NCBI RefSeq assembly: GCF_040869045.1
Contig: NC_090322.1
Coordinates: 83,351,675-83,415,674 of the forward strand
Length of the DNA stretch: 64,000 nucleotides
Reading direction: 5' to 3'
Source: Eurosta solidaginis
Lineage: Eukaryota > Arthropoda > Insecta > Diptera > Tephritidae
Shown here: piece by piece, positions 49,991 to 62,720 of the stretch
Layout of the letters: every line of letters begins with the position of its first letter
Position numbering within the stretch: the stretch's first letter is position 1
Made by a program: the position numbers and the translations under genes
Notes under the pieces: generated by a model
Seen by the model: only the letters and a program-made list of their open reading frames with translations
Told to the model about the DNA's origin: nothing
The model's database searches: none

Positions 49991-51624
49991 AACGCAATAT
50001 GTAGGCTACACGAGAACGGAGACGTCGAGTAACCAAAACAAATGCGTTAAACAAATTCGTGCACGTTAATTATCAATTTAACTCTAGAATTAAAGGATAC
50101 ACAACGAGAAACAACGTTTGACAACCTTTAAACAGTTTTAATAACTATCTCAAAAATTGTCGCTCTGATGCAAACAACTGATGAGTTATCTACTTAAATT
50201 TGTTGAACAAAACGACTTACGTATTTTAAGCATGCTAACCTTTAGCCCGGTAAGCAAATTAAAAAAAAAACGCAATATGTAGGCTACACGAGAACGGAGA
50301 CGTCGAGTAACCAAAACAAATGCGTTAAACAAATTCCTACACGTTATTTATCAATTTAACTCTAGAAATAAAGGATATACAACGAGAAACAACGTTTGAC
50401 AACCTTTAAACAGTTTTAATAACTATCTCAAAAATTGTCGCTCTGATGCAAACAACTGATGAGTTATCTACTTAAATTTGTTGAACAAAACGACTTACGT
50501 ATTTTAAGCATGCTAACCTTTAGCCCGGTAAGCAAATTAAAAAAAAAACGCAATATGTAGGCTACACGAGAACGGAGACGTCGAGTAACCAAAACAAATG
50601 CGTTAAACAAATTCGTACACGTTATTTATCAATTTAACTCTAGAATTAAAGGATATACAACGAAAAACAACGTTTGAAAACCTTTAAACAGTTTTAATAA
50701 CTATCTCAAAAATTGTCGCTCTGATGCAAACAACTGATGAGTTATCTACTTAAATTTGTTGAACAAAACGACTTACGTATTTTAAGCATGCTAACCTTTA
50801 GCCCGGTAAGCAAATTAAAAAAAAACGCAATATATAGGCTACACGAGAACGGAGACGTCGAGTAACCAAAACAAATGCGTTAAACAAATTCGTACACGTT
50901 ATTTATCAATTTAACTCTAGAATTAAAGGATATACAACGAAAAACAACGTTTGACAACCTTTAAACAGTTTTAATAACTATCTCAAAAATTGTCGCTCTG
51001 ATGCAAACAACTGATGAGTTATCTACTTAAATTTGTTGAACAAAACGACTTACGTATTTTAAGCATGCTAACCTTTAGCCCGGTAAGCAAATTAAAAAAA
51101 AAAACGCAATATGTAGGCTACACGAGAACGGAGACGTCGAGTAACCAAAACAAATGCGTTAAACAAATTCCTACACGTTATTTATCAATTTAACACTAGA
51201 ATTAAAGGAAATACAACTATAAACAACGTTTGACAACCTTTAAACAGTTTTAATAACTATCTCAAAAATTGTCGCTCTGATGCAAACAACTGATGAGTTA
51301 TCTACTTAAATTTGTTGAACAAAACGACTTACGTATTTTAAACATGCTAACCTTTAGCCCGGTAAGCAAATTAAAAAAAAAACGCAATATGTAGGCTACA
51401 CGAGAACGGAGACATCGAGTAACCAAAACAAATGCGTTAAACAAATTCGTGCACGTTATTTATCAATCTAACTCTAGAATTAAAGGATATACAACGAGAA
51501 ACAACGTTTGACAACCTTTAAACAGTTTTAATAACTATCTCAAAAATTGTCGCTCTGATGCAAACAACCGATGAGTTATCTACTTAAATTTGTTGAACAA
51601 AACGACTTACGTATTTTAAGCATG

Positions 51625-51660
51625 CTAACCTTTAGCCCGGAAATACAACGAGAAACAACG
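51625..51660 (+). repeat. Deleted monomer junction
   Basis: At 51640 tttagcccgg runs straight into aaatacaacgag, removing about 124 bp that would span the A-run and the first third of the next monomer. Both ends carry gg (cccgg and aaagg), so a short microhomology may have guided the deletion. Confidence 0.85.
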
Positions 51661-54597
51661 TTTGACAACCTTTAAACAGTTTTAATAACTATCTCAAAAA
51701 TTGTCGCTCTGATGCAAACAACTGATGTGTTATCTACTTAAATTTGTTGAACAAAACGACTTACGTATTTTAAACATGCTGACCTTTAGCCCGGTAAGCA
51801 AATTAAAAAAAAAACTCAATATGTAGGCTACACGAGAACGGAGACGTCGAGTAACCAAAACAAATGCGTTAAACAAATTCGTGCACGTTATTTATCAATT
51901 TAACTCTAGAATTAAAGGATATACAACGAGAAACAACGTTTGACAACCTTTAAACAGTTTTAATAACTATCTCAAAAATTGTCGCTCTGATGCAAACAAC
52001 TGATGAGTTATCTACTTAAATTTGTTGAACAAAACGACTTACGTATTTTAAGCATGCTAACCTTTAGCCCGGTAAGCAAATTAAAAAAAAAAACGCAATA
52101 TGTAGGCTACACGAGAACGGAGACGTCGAGTAACCAAAACAAATGCGTTAAACAAATTCCTACACGTTATTTATCAATTTAACTCTAGAATTAAAGGATA
52201 TTTAACGAGAAACAACGTTTGACAACCTTTAAACAGTTTTAATAACTATCTCAAAAATTGTCGCTCTGATGCAAACAACTGATGAGTTATCTACTTAAAT
52301 TTGTTGACCAAAACGACTTACGTATTTTAAGCATGCTAACCTTTAGCCCGGTAAGCAAATTAAAAAAAAAACGCAAAATGTAGGCTACACGAGAACGGAG
52401 ACGTTGAGTAACCAAAACAAATGCGTTAAACAAATTCCTACACGTTATTTATCAATTTAACTCTAGAATTAAAGGATATACAACGAGAAACAACGTTTGA
52501 CAACCTTTAAACAGTTTTAATAACTATCTCAAAAATTGTCGCTCTGATGCAAACAACTGATGAGTTATCTACTTAAATTTGTTGAACAAAACGACTTACG
52601 TATTTTAAGCATGCTAACCTTTAGCCCGGTAAGCAAATTAAAAAAAAAAAACGCAATATGTAGGCTACACGAGAACGGAGACGTCGAGTAACCAAAACAA
52701 ATACGTTAAACAAATTCCTACACGTTATTTATCAATTTAACTCTAGAATTAAAGGATATACAACGAGAAACAACGTTTGACAACCTTTAAACAGTTTTAA
52801 TAACTATCTCAAAAATTTTCGCTCTGATGCAAACAACTGATGAGTTATCTACTTAAATTTGTTGAACAAAACGACTTACGTATTTTAAGCATGCTAACCT
52901 TTAGCCCGGTAAGCAAATTAAAAAAAAACGCAATATGTAGGCTACACGAGAACGGAGACGTCGAGTAACCAAAACAAATGCGTTAAACAAATTCGTACAC
53001 GTTATTTGTCAATTTAACTCTAGAATTAAAGGATATACAACGAGAAACAACGTTTGACAACCTTTAAACAGTTTTAATAACTATCTCAAAAATTGTCGCT
53101 CTGATGCAAACAACTGATGAGTTATCTACTTAAATTTGTTGAACAAAACGACTTACGTATTTTAAGCATGCTAACCTTTAGCCCGGTAAGCAAATTAAAA
53201 AAAAAAAAACGCAATATGTAGGCTACACGAGAACGGAGACGTCGAGTAACCAAAACAAATGCGTTAAACAAATTCGTACACGTTATTTATCAATTTAACT
53301 CTAGAATAAAAGGATATACAACGAGAAACAACGTTTGACAACCTTTAAACAGTTTTAATTACTATCTCAAAAATTGTCGCTCTGATGCAAACAACTGATG
53401 AGTTATCTACTTAAATTTTTTGAACAAAACGACTTACGTATTTTAAGCATGCTAACCTTTAGCCCGGTAAGCAAATTAAAAAAAAAACGCAATATGTAGG
53501 CTACACGACAGCGGATACGTCGAGTAACCAAAACAAATGCGTTAAACAAATTCGTACACGTTATTTATCAATTTAACTCTAGAATTAAAGGATATACAAC
53601 GAGAAACAACGTTTGACAACCTTTAAACAGTTTTAATAACTATCTCAAAAATTGTCGCTCTGATGCAAACAACTGATGAGTTATCTACTTAAATTTGTTG
53701 AACAAAACGACTTACGTATTTTAAACATGCTGACCTTTAGCCCGGTAAGCAAATTAAAAAAAAAAACGCAATATGTAGGCTACACGAGAACGGAGACGTC
53801 GAGTAACCAAAACAAATGCGTTAAACAAATTCGTGCACGTTATTTATCAATTTAACTCTAGAATTAAAGGATATACAACGAGAAACAACGTTTGACAACC
53901 TTTAAACAGTTTTAATAACTATCTCAAAAATTGTCGCTCTGATGCAAACAACTGATGAGTTATCTACTTAAATTTGTTGAACAAAACGACTTACGTATTT
54001 TAAGCATGCTAACCTTTAGCCCGGTAAGTAAATTAAAAAAAAAACGCAATATGTAGGCTACACGAGAACGGAGACGTCGAGTAACCAAAACAAATGCGTT
54101 AAACAAATTCCTACACGTTATTTATCAATTTAACTCTAGAATTAAAGGATATACAACGAGAAACAACGTTTGACAACCTTTAAACAGTTTTAATAACTAT
54201 CTCAAAAATTGTCGCTCTGATGCAAACAACTGATGAGTTATCTACTTAAATTTGTTGACCAAAACGACTTACGTATTTTAAGCATGCTAACCTTTAGCCC
54301 GGTAAGCAAATTAAAAAAAAAAACGCAAAATGTAGGCTACACGAGAACGGAGACGTTGAGTAACCAAAACAAATGCGTTAAACAAATTCCTACACGTTAT
54401 TTATCACTTTAACTCTAGTATTAAAGGATATACAACGAGAAACAACGTTTGACAACCTTTAAACAGTTTTAATAACTATCTCAAAAATTGTCGCTCTGAT
54501 GCAAACAACTGATGAGTTATCTACTTAAATTTGTTGAACAAAACGACTTACGTATTTTAAGCATGCTAACCTTTAGCCCGGTAAGCAAATTAAAAAA

Positions 54598-57500
54598 AAA
54601 AAACGCAATATGTAGGCTACACGAGAACGGAGACGTCGAGTAACCAAAACAAATACGTTAAACAAATTCCTACAGGTTATTTATCAATTTAACTCTAGAA
54701 TTAAAGGATATACAACGAGAAACAACGTTTGACAACCTTTAAACAGTTTTAATAACTATCTCAAAAATTGTCGCTCTGATGCAAACAACTGATGAGTTAT
54801 CTACTTAAATTTGTTGAACAAAACGACTTACGTATTTTAAGCATGCTAACCTTTAGCCCGGTAAGCAAATTAAAAAAAAAACGCAATATGTCGGCTACAC
54901 GAGAACGGAGACGTCGAGTCACCAAAACAAATGCGTTGAACAAATTCGTGCACGTTATTTATCAATTTAACTCTAGAATTAAAGGATATACAACGAGAAA
55001 CAACGTTTGACAACCTTTAAACAGTTTTAATAACTATCTCAAAAATTGTCGCTCTGATGCAAACAACTGATGAGTTATCTACTTAAATTTGTTGAACAAA
55101 ACGACTTACGTATTTTAAGCATGCTAACCTTTAGCCCGGTAAGCAAATTAAAAAAAAAACGCAATATGTAGGCTACACGAGAACGTAGACGTCGGGTAAC
55201 CAAAACAAATGCGTTAAACAAATTCGTACACGTTATTTATCAATTTAACTCTAGAATTAAAGGATATACAACGAGAAACAACGTTTGACAACCTTTAAAC
55301 AGTTTTAATTACTATCTCAAAAATTGTCGCTCTGATGCAGACAACTGATGAGTTATCTACTTAAATTTTTTGAACAAAACGACTTACGCATTTTAAGCAT
55401 GCTAACCTTTAGCCCGGTAAGCAAATTAAAAAAAAAACGCAATATGTAGGCTACACGAGAACGGAGACGTCGAGTAACCAAAACAAATGCGTTAAACAAA
55501 TTCGTACACGTTATTTGTCAATTTAACTCTAGAATTAAAGGATATACAACGAGAAACAACGTTTGACAACCTTTAAACAGTTTTAATAACTATCTCAAAA
55601 ATTGTCGCTCTGATGCAAACAACTGATGAGTTATCTACTTAAATTTGTTGAACAAAACGACTTACGTATTTTAAGCATGCTAACCTTTAGCCCGGTAAGC
55701 AAATTAAAAAAAAAAAACGCAATATGTAGGCTACACGAGAACGGAGACGTCGGGTAACCAAAACAAATGCGTTAAACAAATTCGTACACGTTATTTATCA
55801 ATTTAACTCTAGAATTAAAGGATATACAACGAGAAACAACGTTTGACAACCTTTAAACAGTTTTAATTACTATCTCAAAAATTGTCGCTCTGATGCAAAC
55901 AACTGATGAGTTATCTACTTAAAATTTTTGAACAAAACGACTTACGTATTTTAAGCATGCTAACCTTTAGCCCGGTAAGCAAATTAAAAAAAAAAAACGC
56001 AATATGTAGGCTACACGACAGCGGATACGTCGAGTAACCAAAACAAATGCGTTAAACAAATTCGTACGCGTTATTTATCAATTTAACTCTAGAATTAAAG
56101 GATATACAACGAGAAACAACGTTTGACAACCTTTAAACAGTTTTAATAACTATCTCAAAAATTGTCGCTCTGATGCAAACAACTGATGAGTTATCTACTT
56201 AAATTTGTTGAACAAAACGACTTACGTATTTTAAGCATGCTAACCTTTAGCCCGGTAAGCAAATTAAAAAAAAAACGCAATATGTCGGCTACACGAGAAC
56301 GGAGACGTCGAGTCACCAAAACAAATGCGTTGAACAAATTCGTGTACGTTATTTATCAATTTAACTCTAGAATTAAAGGATATACAACGAGAAACAACGT
56401 TTGACAACCTTTAAACAGTTTTAATAACTATCTCAAAAATTATCGCTCTGATGCAAACAACTGATGAGTTATCTACTTAAATTTGTTGAACAAAACGACT
56501 TACGTATTTTAAACATGCTAACCTTTAGACCGGTAAGCAAATTAAAAAAAAACGCAATATGTAGGCTACACGAGAGCGGAGACGTCGAGTAACCAAAACA
56601 AATGCGTTAAACAAATTCGTACACGTTATTTATCAATTTAACTCTAGAATTAAAGGATATACAACGAGAAACAACGTTTGACAACCTTTAAACAGTTTTA
56701 ATAACTATCTCAAAAATTGTCGCTCTGATGCAAACAACTGATGAGTTATCTACTTAAATTTGTTGAACAAAACGACTTACGTATTTTAAGCATGCTAACC
56801 TTTAGCCCGGTAAGCAAATTAAAAAAAAAAAAACGCAATATGTAGGCTACACGAGAACGGAGACGTCGAGTAACCAAAACAAATACGTTAAACAAATTCC
56901 TACACGTTATTTATCAATTTAACTCTAGAATTAAAGGATATACAACGAGAAACAACGTTTGACAACCTTTAAACAGTTTTAATAACTATCTCAAAAATTG
57001 TCGCTCTGATGCAAACAACTGATGAGTTATCTACTTAAATTTGTTGAACAAAACGACTTACGTATTTTAAGCATGCTAACCTTTAGCCCGGTAAGCAAAT
57101 TAAAAAAAAAACGCAATATGTCGGCTACACGAGAACGGAGACGTCGAGTCACCAAAACAAATGCGTTGAACAAATTCGTGTACGTTATTTATCAATTTAA
57201 CTCTAGAATTAAAGGATATACAACGAGAAACAACGTTTGACAACCTTTAAACAGTTTTAATAACTATCTCAAAAATTGTCGCTCTGATGCAAACAACTGA
57301 TGAGTTATCTACTTAAATTTGTTGAACAAAACGACTTACGTATTTTAAACATGCTAACCTTTAGACCGGTAAGCAAATTAAAAAAAAACGCAATATGTAG
57401 GCTACACGAGAGCGGAGACGTCGAGTAACCAAAACAAATGCGTTAAACAAATTCCTACACGCTATTTATCAATTTAACTCTAGAATTAAAGGATATACAA

Positions 57501-57667
57501 CGAGAAACAACGTTTGACAACCTTTAAACAGTTTTAATAACTATCTCAAAAATTGTCGCTCTGATGCAAACAACTGATGAGTTATCTACTTAAATTTGTT
57601 GAACAAAACGACTTACGTATTTTAAGCATGCTAACCTTTAGCCCGGTAAGCAAATTAAAAAAAAAAA
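54598..57667 (+). repeat. 11-monomer higher-order unit, first copy (about 3,067 bp)
   Basis: Markers recur about 3,067 bp later: aaatacgtt (54654 / 57720), atgtcggct (54891 / 57958), cgtagacgtcggg (55184 / 58252), acgcatttt, gacagcggatacg (about 56018 / 59085), gtacgcg (56066 / 59133), agaccgg (56527 / 59595). It includes a nested 3-monomer duplication (836 bp: 56285 to 57121, 56527 to 57363). Confidence 0.88.
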
Positions 57668-59898
57668 AACGCAATATGTAGGCTACACGAGAACGGAGAC
57701 GTCGAGTAACCAAAACAAATACGTTAAACAAATTCCTACACGTTATTTATCAATTTAACTCTAGAATTAAAGGATATACAACGAGAAACAACGTTTGACA
57801 ACCTTTAAACAGTTTTAATAACTATCTCAAAAATTGTCGCTCTGATGCAAACAACTGATGAGTTATCTACTTAAATTTGTTGAACAAAACGACTTACGTA
57901 TTTTAAGCATGCTAACCTTTAGCCCGGTAAGCAAATTAAAAAAAAAAACGCAATATGTCGGCTACACGAGAACGGAGACGTCGAGTCACCAAAACAAATG
58001 CGTTGAACAAATTCGTGCACGTTATTTATCAATTTAACTCTAGAATTAAAGGATATACAACGAGAAACAACGTTTGACAACCTTTAAACAGTTTTAATAA
58101 CTATCTCAAAAATTGTCGCTCTGATGCAAACAACTGATGAGTTATCTACTTAAATTTGTTGAACAAAACGACTTACGTATTTTAAGCATGCTAACCTTTA
58201 GCCCGGTAAGCAAATAAAAAAAAAAAACGCAATATGTAGGCTACACGAGAACGTAGACGTCGGGTAACCAAAACAAATGCGTTAAACAAATTCGTACACG
58301 TTATTTATCAATTTAACTCTAGAATTAAAGGATATACAACGAGAAACAACGTTTGACAACCTTTAAACAGTTTTAATTACTATCTCAAAAATTGTCGCTC
58401 TGATGCAGACAACTGATGAGTTATCTACTTAAATTTTTTGAACAAAACGACTTACGCATTTTAAGCATGCTAACCTTTAGCCCGGTAAGCAAATTAAAAA
58501 AAAAAACGCAATATGTAGGCTACACGAGAACGGAGACGTCGAGTAACCAAAACAAATGCGTTAAACAAATTCGTACACGTTATTTGTCAATTTAACTCTA
58601 GAATTAAAGGATATACAACGAGAAACAACGTTTGACAACCTTTAAACAGTTTTAATAACTATCTCAAAAATTGTCGCTCTGATGCAAACAACTGATGAGT
58701 TATCTACTTAAATTTGTTGAACAAAACGACTTACGTATTTTAAGCATGCTAACCTTTAGCCCGGTAAGCAAATTAAAAAAAAAAAACGCAATATGTAGGC
58801 TACACGAGAACGGAGACGTCGGGTAACCAAAACAAATGCGTTAAACAAATTCGTACACGTTATTTATCAATTTAACTCTAGAATTAAAGGATATACAACG
58901 AGAAACAACGTTTGACAACCTTTAAACAGTTTTAATTACTATCTCAAAAATTGTCGCTCTGATGCAAACAACTGATGAGTTATCTACTTAAATTTTTTGA
59001 ACAAAACGACTTACGTATTTTAAGCATGCTAACCTTTAGCCCGGTAAGCAAATTAAAAAAAAAAACGCAATATGTAGGCTACACGACAGCGGATACGTCG
59101 AGTAACCAAAACAAATGCGTTAAACAAATTCGTACGCGTTATTTATCAATTTAACTCTAGAATTAAAGGATATACAACGAGAAACAACGTTTGACAACCT
59201 TTAAACAGTTTTAATAACTATCTCAAAAATTGTCGCTCTGATGCAAACAACTGATGAGTTATCTACTTAAATTTGTTGAACAAAACGACTTACGTATTTT
59301 AAGCATGCTAACCTTTAGCCCGGTAAGCAAATTAAAAAAAAAACGCAATATGTCGGCTACACGAGAACGGAGACGTCGAGTCACCAAAACAAATGCGTTG
59401 AACAAATTCGTGTACGTTATTTATCAATTTAACTCTAGAATTAAAGGATATACAACGAGAAACAACGTTTGACAACCTTTAAACAGTTTTAATAACTATC
59501 TCAAAAATTATCGCTCTGATGCAAACAACTGATGAGTTATCTACTTAAATTTGTTGAACAAAACGACTTACGTATTTTAAACATGCTAACCTTTAGACCG
59601 GTAAGCAAATTAAAAAAAAACGCAATATGTAGGCTACACGAGAGCGGAGACGTCGAGTAACCAAAACAAATGCGTTAAACAAATTCGTACACGTTATTTA
59701 TCAATTTAACTCTAGAATTAAAGGATATACAACGAGAAACAACGTTTGACAACCTTTAAACAGTTTTAATAACTATCTCAAAAATTGTCGCTCTGATGCA
59801 AACAACTGATGAGTTATCTACTTAAATTTGTTGAACAAAACGACTTACGTATTTTAAGCATGCTAACCTTTAGCCCGGTAAGCAAATTAAAAAAAAAC
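57668..59898 (+). repeat. 11-monomer higher-order unit, second partial copy
   Basis: The first eight monomers of 54598-57667 are repeated here in order. Similarity ends near 59900, where the first copy has aaatacgtt and this one has cctacacgctattt. The nested 3-monomer repeat seen at the end of the first copy is missing, consistent with it having arisen separately or the copy being truncated. Confidence 0.86.
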
Positions 59899-61299
59899 GC
59901 AATATGTAGGCTACACGAGAACGGAGACGTCGAGTAACCAAAACAAATGCGTTAAACAAATTCCTACACGCTATTTATCAATTTAACTCTAGAATTAAAG
60001 GATATACAACGAGAAACAACGTTTGACAACCTTTAAACAGTTTTAATAACTATCTCAAAAATTGTCGCTCTGATGCAAACAACTGATGAGTTATCTACTC
60101 AAATTTGTTGAACAAAACGACTTACGTATTTTAAGCATGCTAACCTTTAGCCCGGTAAGCAAATTAAAAAAAAAACGCAATATGTAGGCTACACGAGAAC
60201 GGAGACGTCGAGTAACCAAAACAAATGCGTTAAACAAATTCGTGCACGTTATTTATCAATGTAACTCTAGAATTAAAGGATATACAACGAGAAACAACGT
60301 TTGACAACCATTAAACAGTTTTAATAACTATCTCAAAAATTGTCGCTCTGATGCAAACAACTGCTGAGTTATCTACTCAAATTTGTTGAACAAAACGACT
60401 TACGTATTTTAAGCATGCTAACCTTTAGCCCGGTAAGCATATTAAAAAAAAAACGCAATATGTAGGCTACACGAGAACGGAGACGTCGAGTAACTAAAAC
60501 AAATGCGTTAAACAAATTCGTACACGTTATTTATCAATTTAACTCTAGAATTAAAGGATATACAACGAGAAACAACGTTTGACAACCTTTAAACAGTTTT
60601 AATAACTATCTCAAAAATTGTCGCTCTGATGCAAACAACTGATGAGTTATCTACTTAAATTTGTTGAACAAAACGACTTACGTATTTTAAACATGCTAAC
60701 CTTTAGCCCGTTAAGCAAATTAAAAAAAAAACGCAATATGTAGGCTACACGAGAACGGAGACGTCGAGTAACCAAAACAAATGCGTTAAACAAATTCCTG
60801 CACGTTATTTATCAATTTAACTCTACAATTAAAGGATATACAACGAGAAACAACGTTTGACAACCTTTAAACAGTTTTAATAACTATCTCAAAAATTGTC
60901 GCTCTGATGCAAACAACTGATGAGTTATCTACTTAAATTTGTTGAACAAAACGACTTACGTATTTTAAACATGCTAACCTTTAGACCGGTAAGCAAATTA
61001 AAAAAAAAACGCAATATGTAGGCTACACGAGAGCGGAGACGTCGAGTAACCAAAACAAATGCGTTAAACAAATTCGTACACGTTATTTATCAATTTAACT
61101 CTAGAATTAAAGGATATACAACGAGAAACAACGTTTGACAACCTTTAAACAGTTTTAATAACTATCTCAAAAATTGTCGCTCTGATGCAAACAACTGATG
61201 AGTTATCTACTTAAATTTGTTGAACAAAACGACTTACGTATTTTAAGCATGCTAACCTTTAGCCCGGTAAGCAAATTAAAAAAAAAACGCAATATGTAG

Positions 61300-62510
61300 G
61301 CTACACGAGAACGGAGACGTCGAGTCACCAAAACAAATGCGTTAAACAAATTCCTACACGTTATTTATCAATTTAACTCTAGAATTAAAGGATATACAAC
61401 GAGAAACAACGTTTGACAACCTTTAAACAGTTTTAATAACTATCTCAAAAATTGTCGCTCTGATGCAAACAACTGATGAATTATCTACTTAAATTTGTTG
61501 AACAAAACGACTTACGTATTTTAAGCATGCTAACCTTTAGCCCGGTAAGCAAATTAAAAAAAAAACGCAATATGTAGGCTACACGAGAACGGAGACGTCG
61601 AGTAACCAAAACAAATGCGTTAAACAAATTCCTACACGTTATTTATCAATTTAACTCTAGAATTAAAGGATATACAACGAGAAACAAAGTTTGACAACCT
61701 TTAAACAGTTTTAATAACTATCTCAAAAATTGCCGCTCTGATGCAAACAACTGAAGAGTTATCTACTTAAATTTGTTGAGGATATACAACGAGAAACAAC
61801 GTTTGACAACCTTTAAACAGTTTTAATAACTATCTCAAAAATTGTCGCTCTGATGCAAACAACTGATGAGTTATCTACTTAAATTTGTTGAACAAAACGA
61901 CTTACGTATTTTAAGCATGCTAACCTTTAGCCCGGTAAGCAAATTTAAAAAAAAAAACGCAATATGTAGGCTACACGAGAACGGAGACGTCGAGTCACCA
62001 AAACAAATGCGTTAAACAAATTCGTGCACGTTATTTATCAATTTAACTCTAGAATTAAAGGATATACAACGAGAAACAACGTTTGACAACCTTTAAACAG
62101 TTTTAATAACTATCTCAAAAATTGTCGCTCTGATGCAAACAACTGATGAGTTATCTACTCCAATTTGTTGAACAAAACGACTTACGTATTTTAAACATGC
62201 TAACCTTTAGCCCGGTAAGCAAATTAAAAAAAAACGCAATATGTAGGCTACACGAGAACGGAGACGTCGATTACCAAAACAAATGCGTTAAACAAATTCG
62301 TACACGTTATTTATCAATTTAACTCTAGAATTAAAGGATATACAACGAGAAACAACGTTTGACAACCTTTAAACAGTTTTAATAACTATCTCAAAAATTG
62401 TCGCTCTGATGCAAACAACTGATGAGTTATATACTCAAATTTGTTGAACAAAACGACTTACGTATTTTAAACATGCTAACCTTTAGCCCGGTAAGCAAAT
62501 TAAAAAAAAA
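61300..62510 (+). repeat. Paralogue of the element-flanking monomers without the element
   Basis: The order gtcacc/gatgaattatc, then ctgaagagttatc, then gtcacc/gtgcacg/aaacatgc, then cgattacc matches the monomers on either side of the second element (left flank about 29755-30300, right flank about 33830-34400). No element is present. Instead the ctgaagagttatc monomer is broken at 61779, where ttgttga is followed by ggatatac. That join repeats about 112 bp of monomer and skips what would be the insertion point. Confidence 0.65.
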
Positions 62511-62694
62511 AACGCAATATGTAGGCTACACGAGAACGGAGACGTCGAGTAAACAAAACAAATGCGTTAAACAAATTCGTACACGTTATTTATCAATTTA
62601 ACTTTAGAATTAAAGGATATACAACGAGAAACAACGTTTGACAACCTTTAAACAGTTTAAATAACTATCTCAAAAATTGTCGCTCTGATGCAAA

Positions 62695-62720
62695 CAACTG
62701 ATGAGTTAAATTTGTTGAAC
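62695..62720 (+). repeat. 8-bp deletion in a monomer
   Basis: gagttatctacttaaattt has become gagttaaattt at about 62707. The lost bases are bounded by tta on both sides, the expected product of slippage between short direct repeats. Confidence 0.85.
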
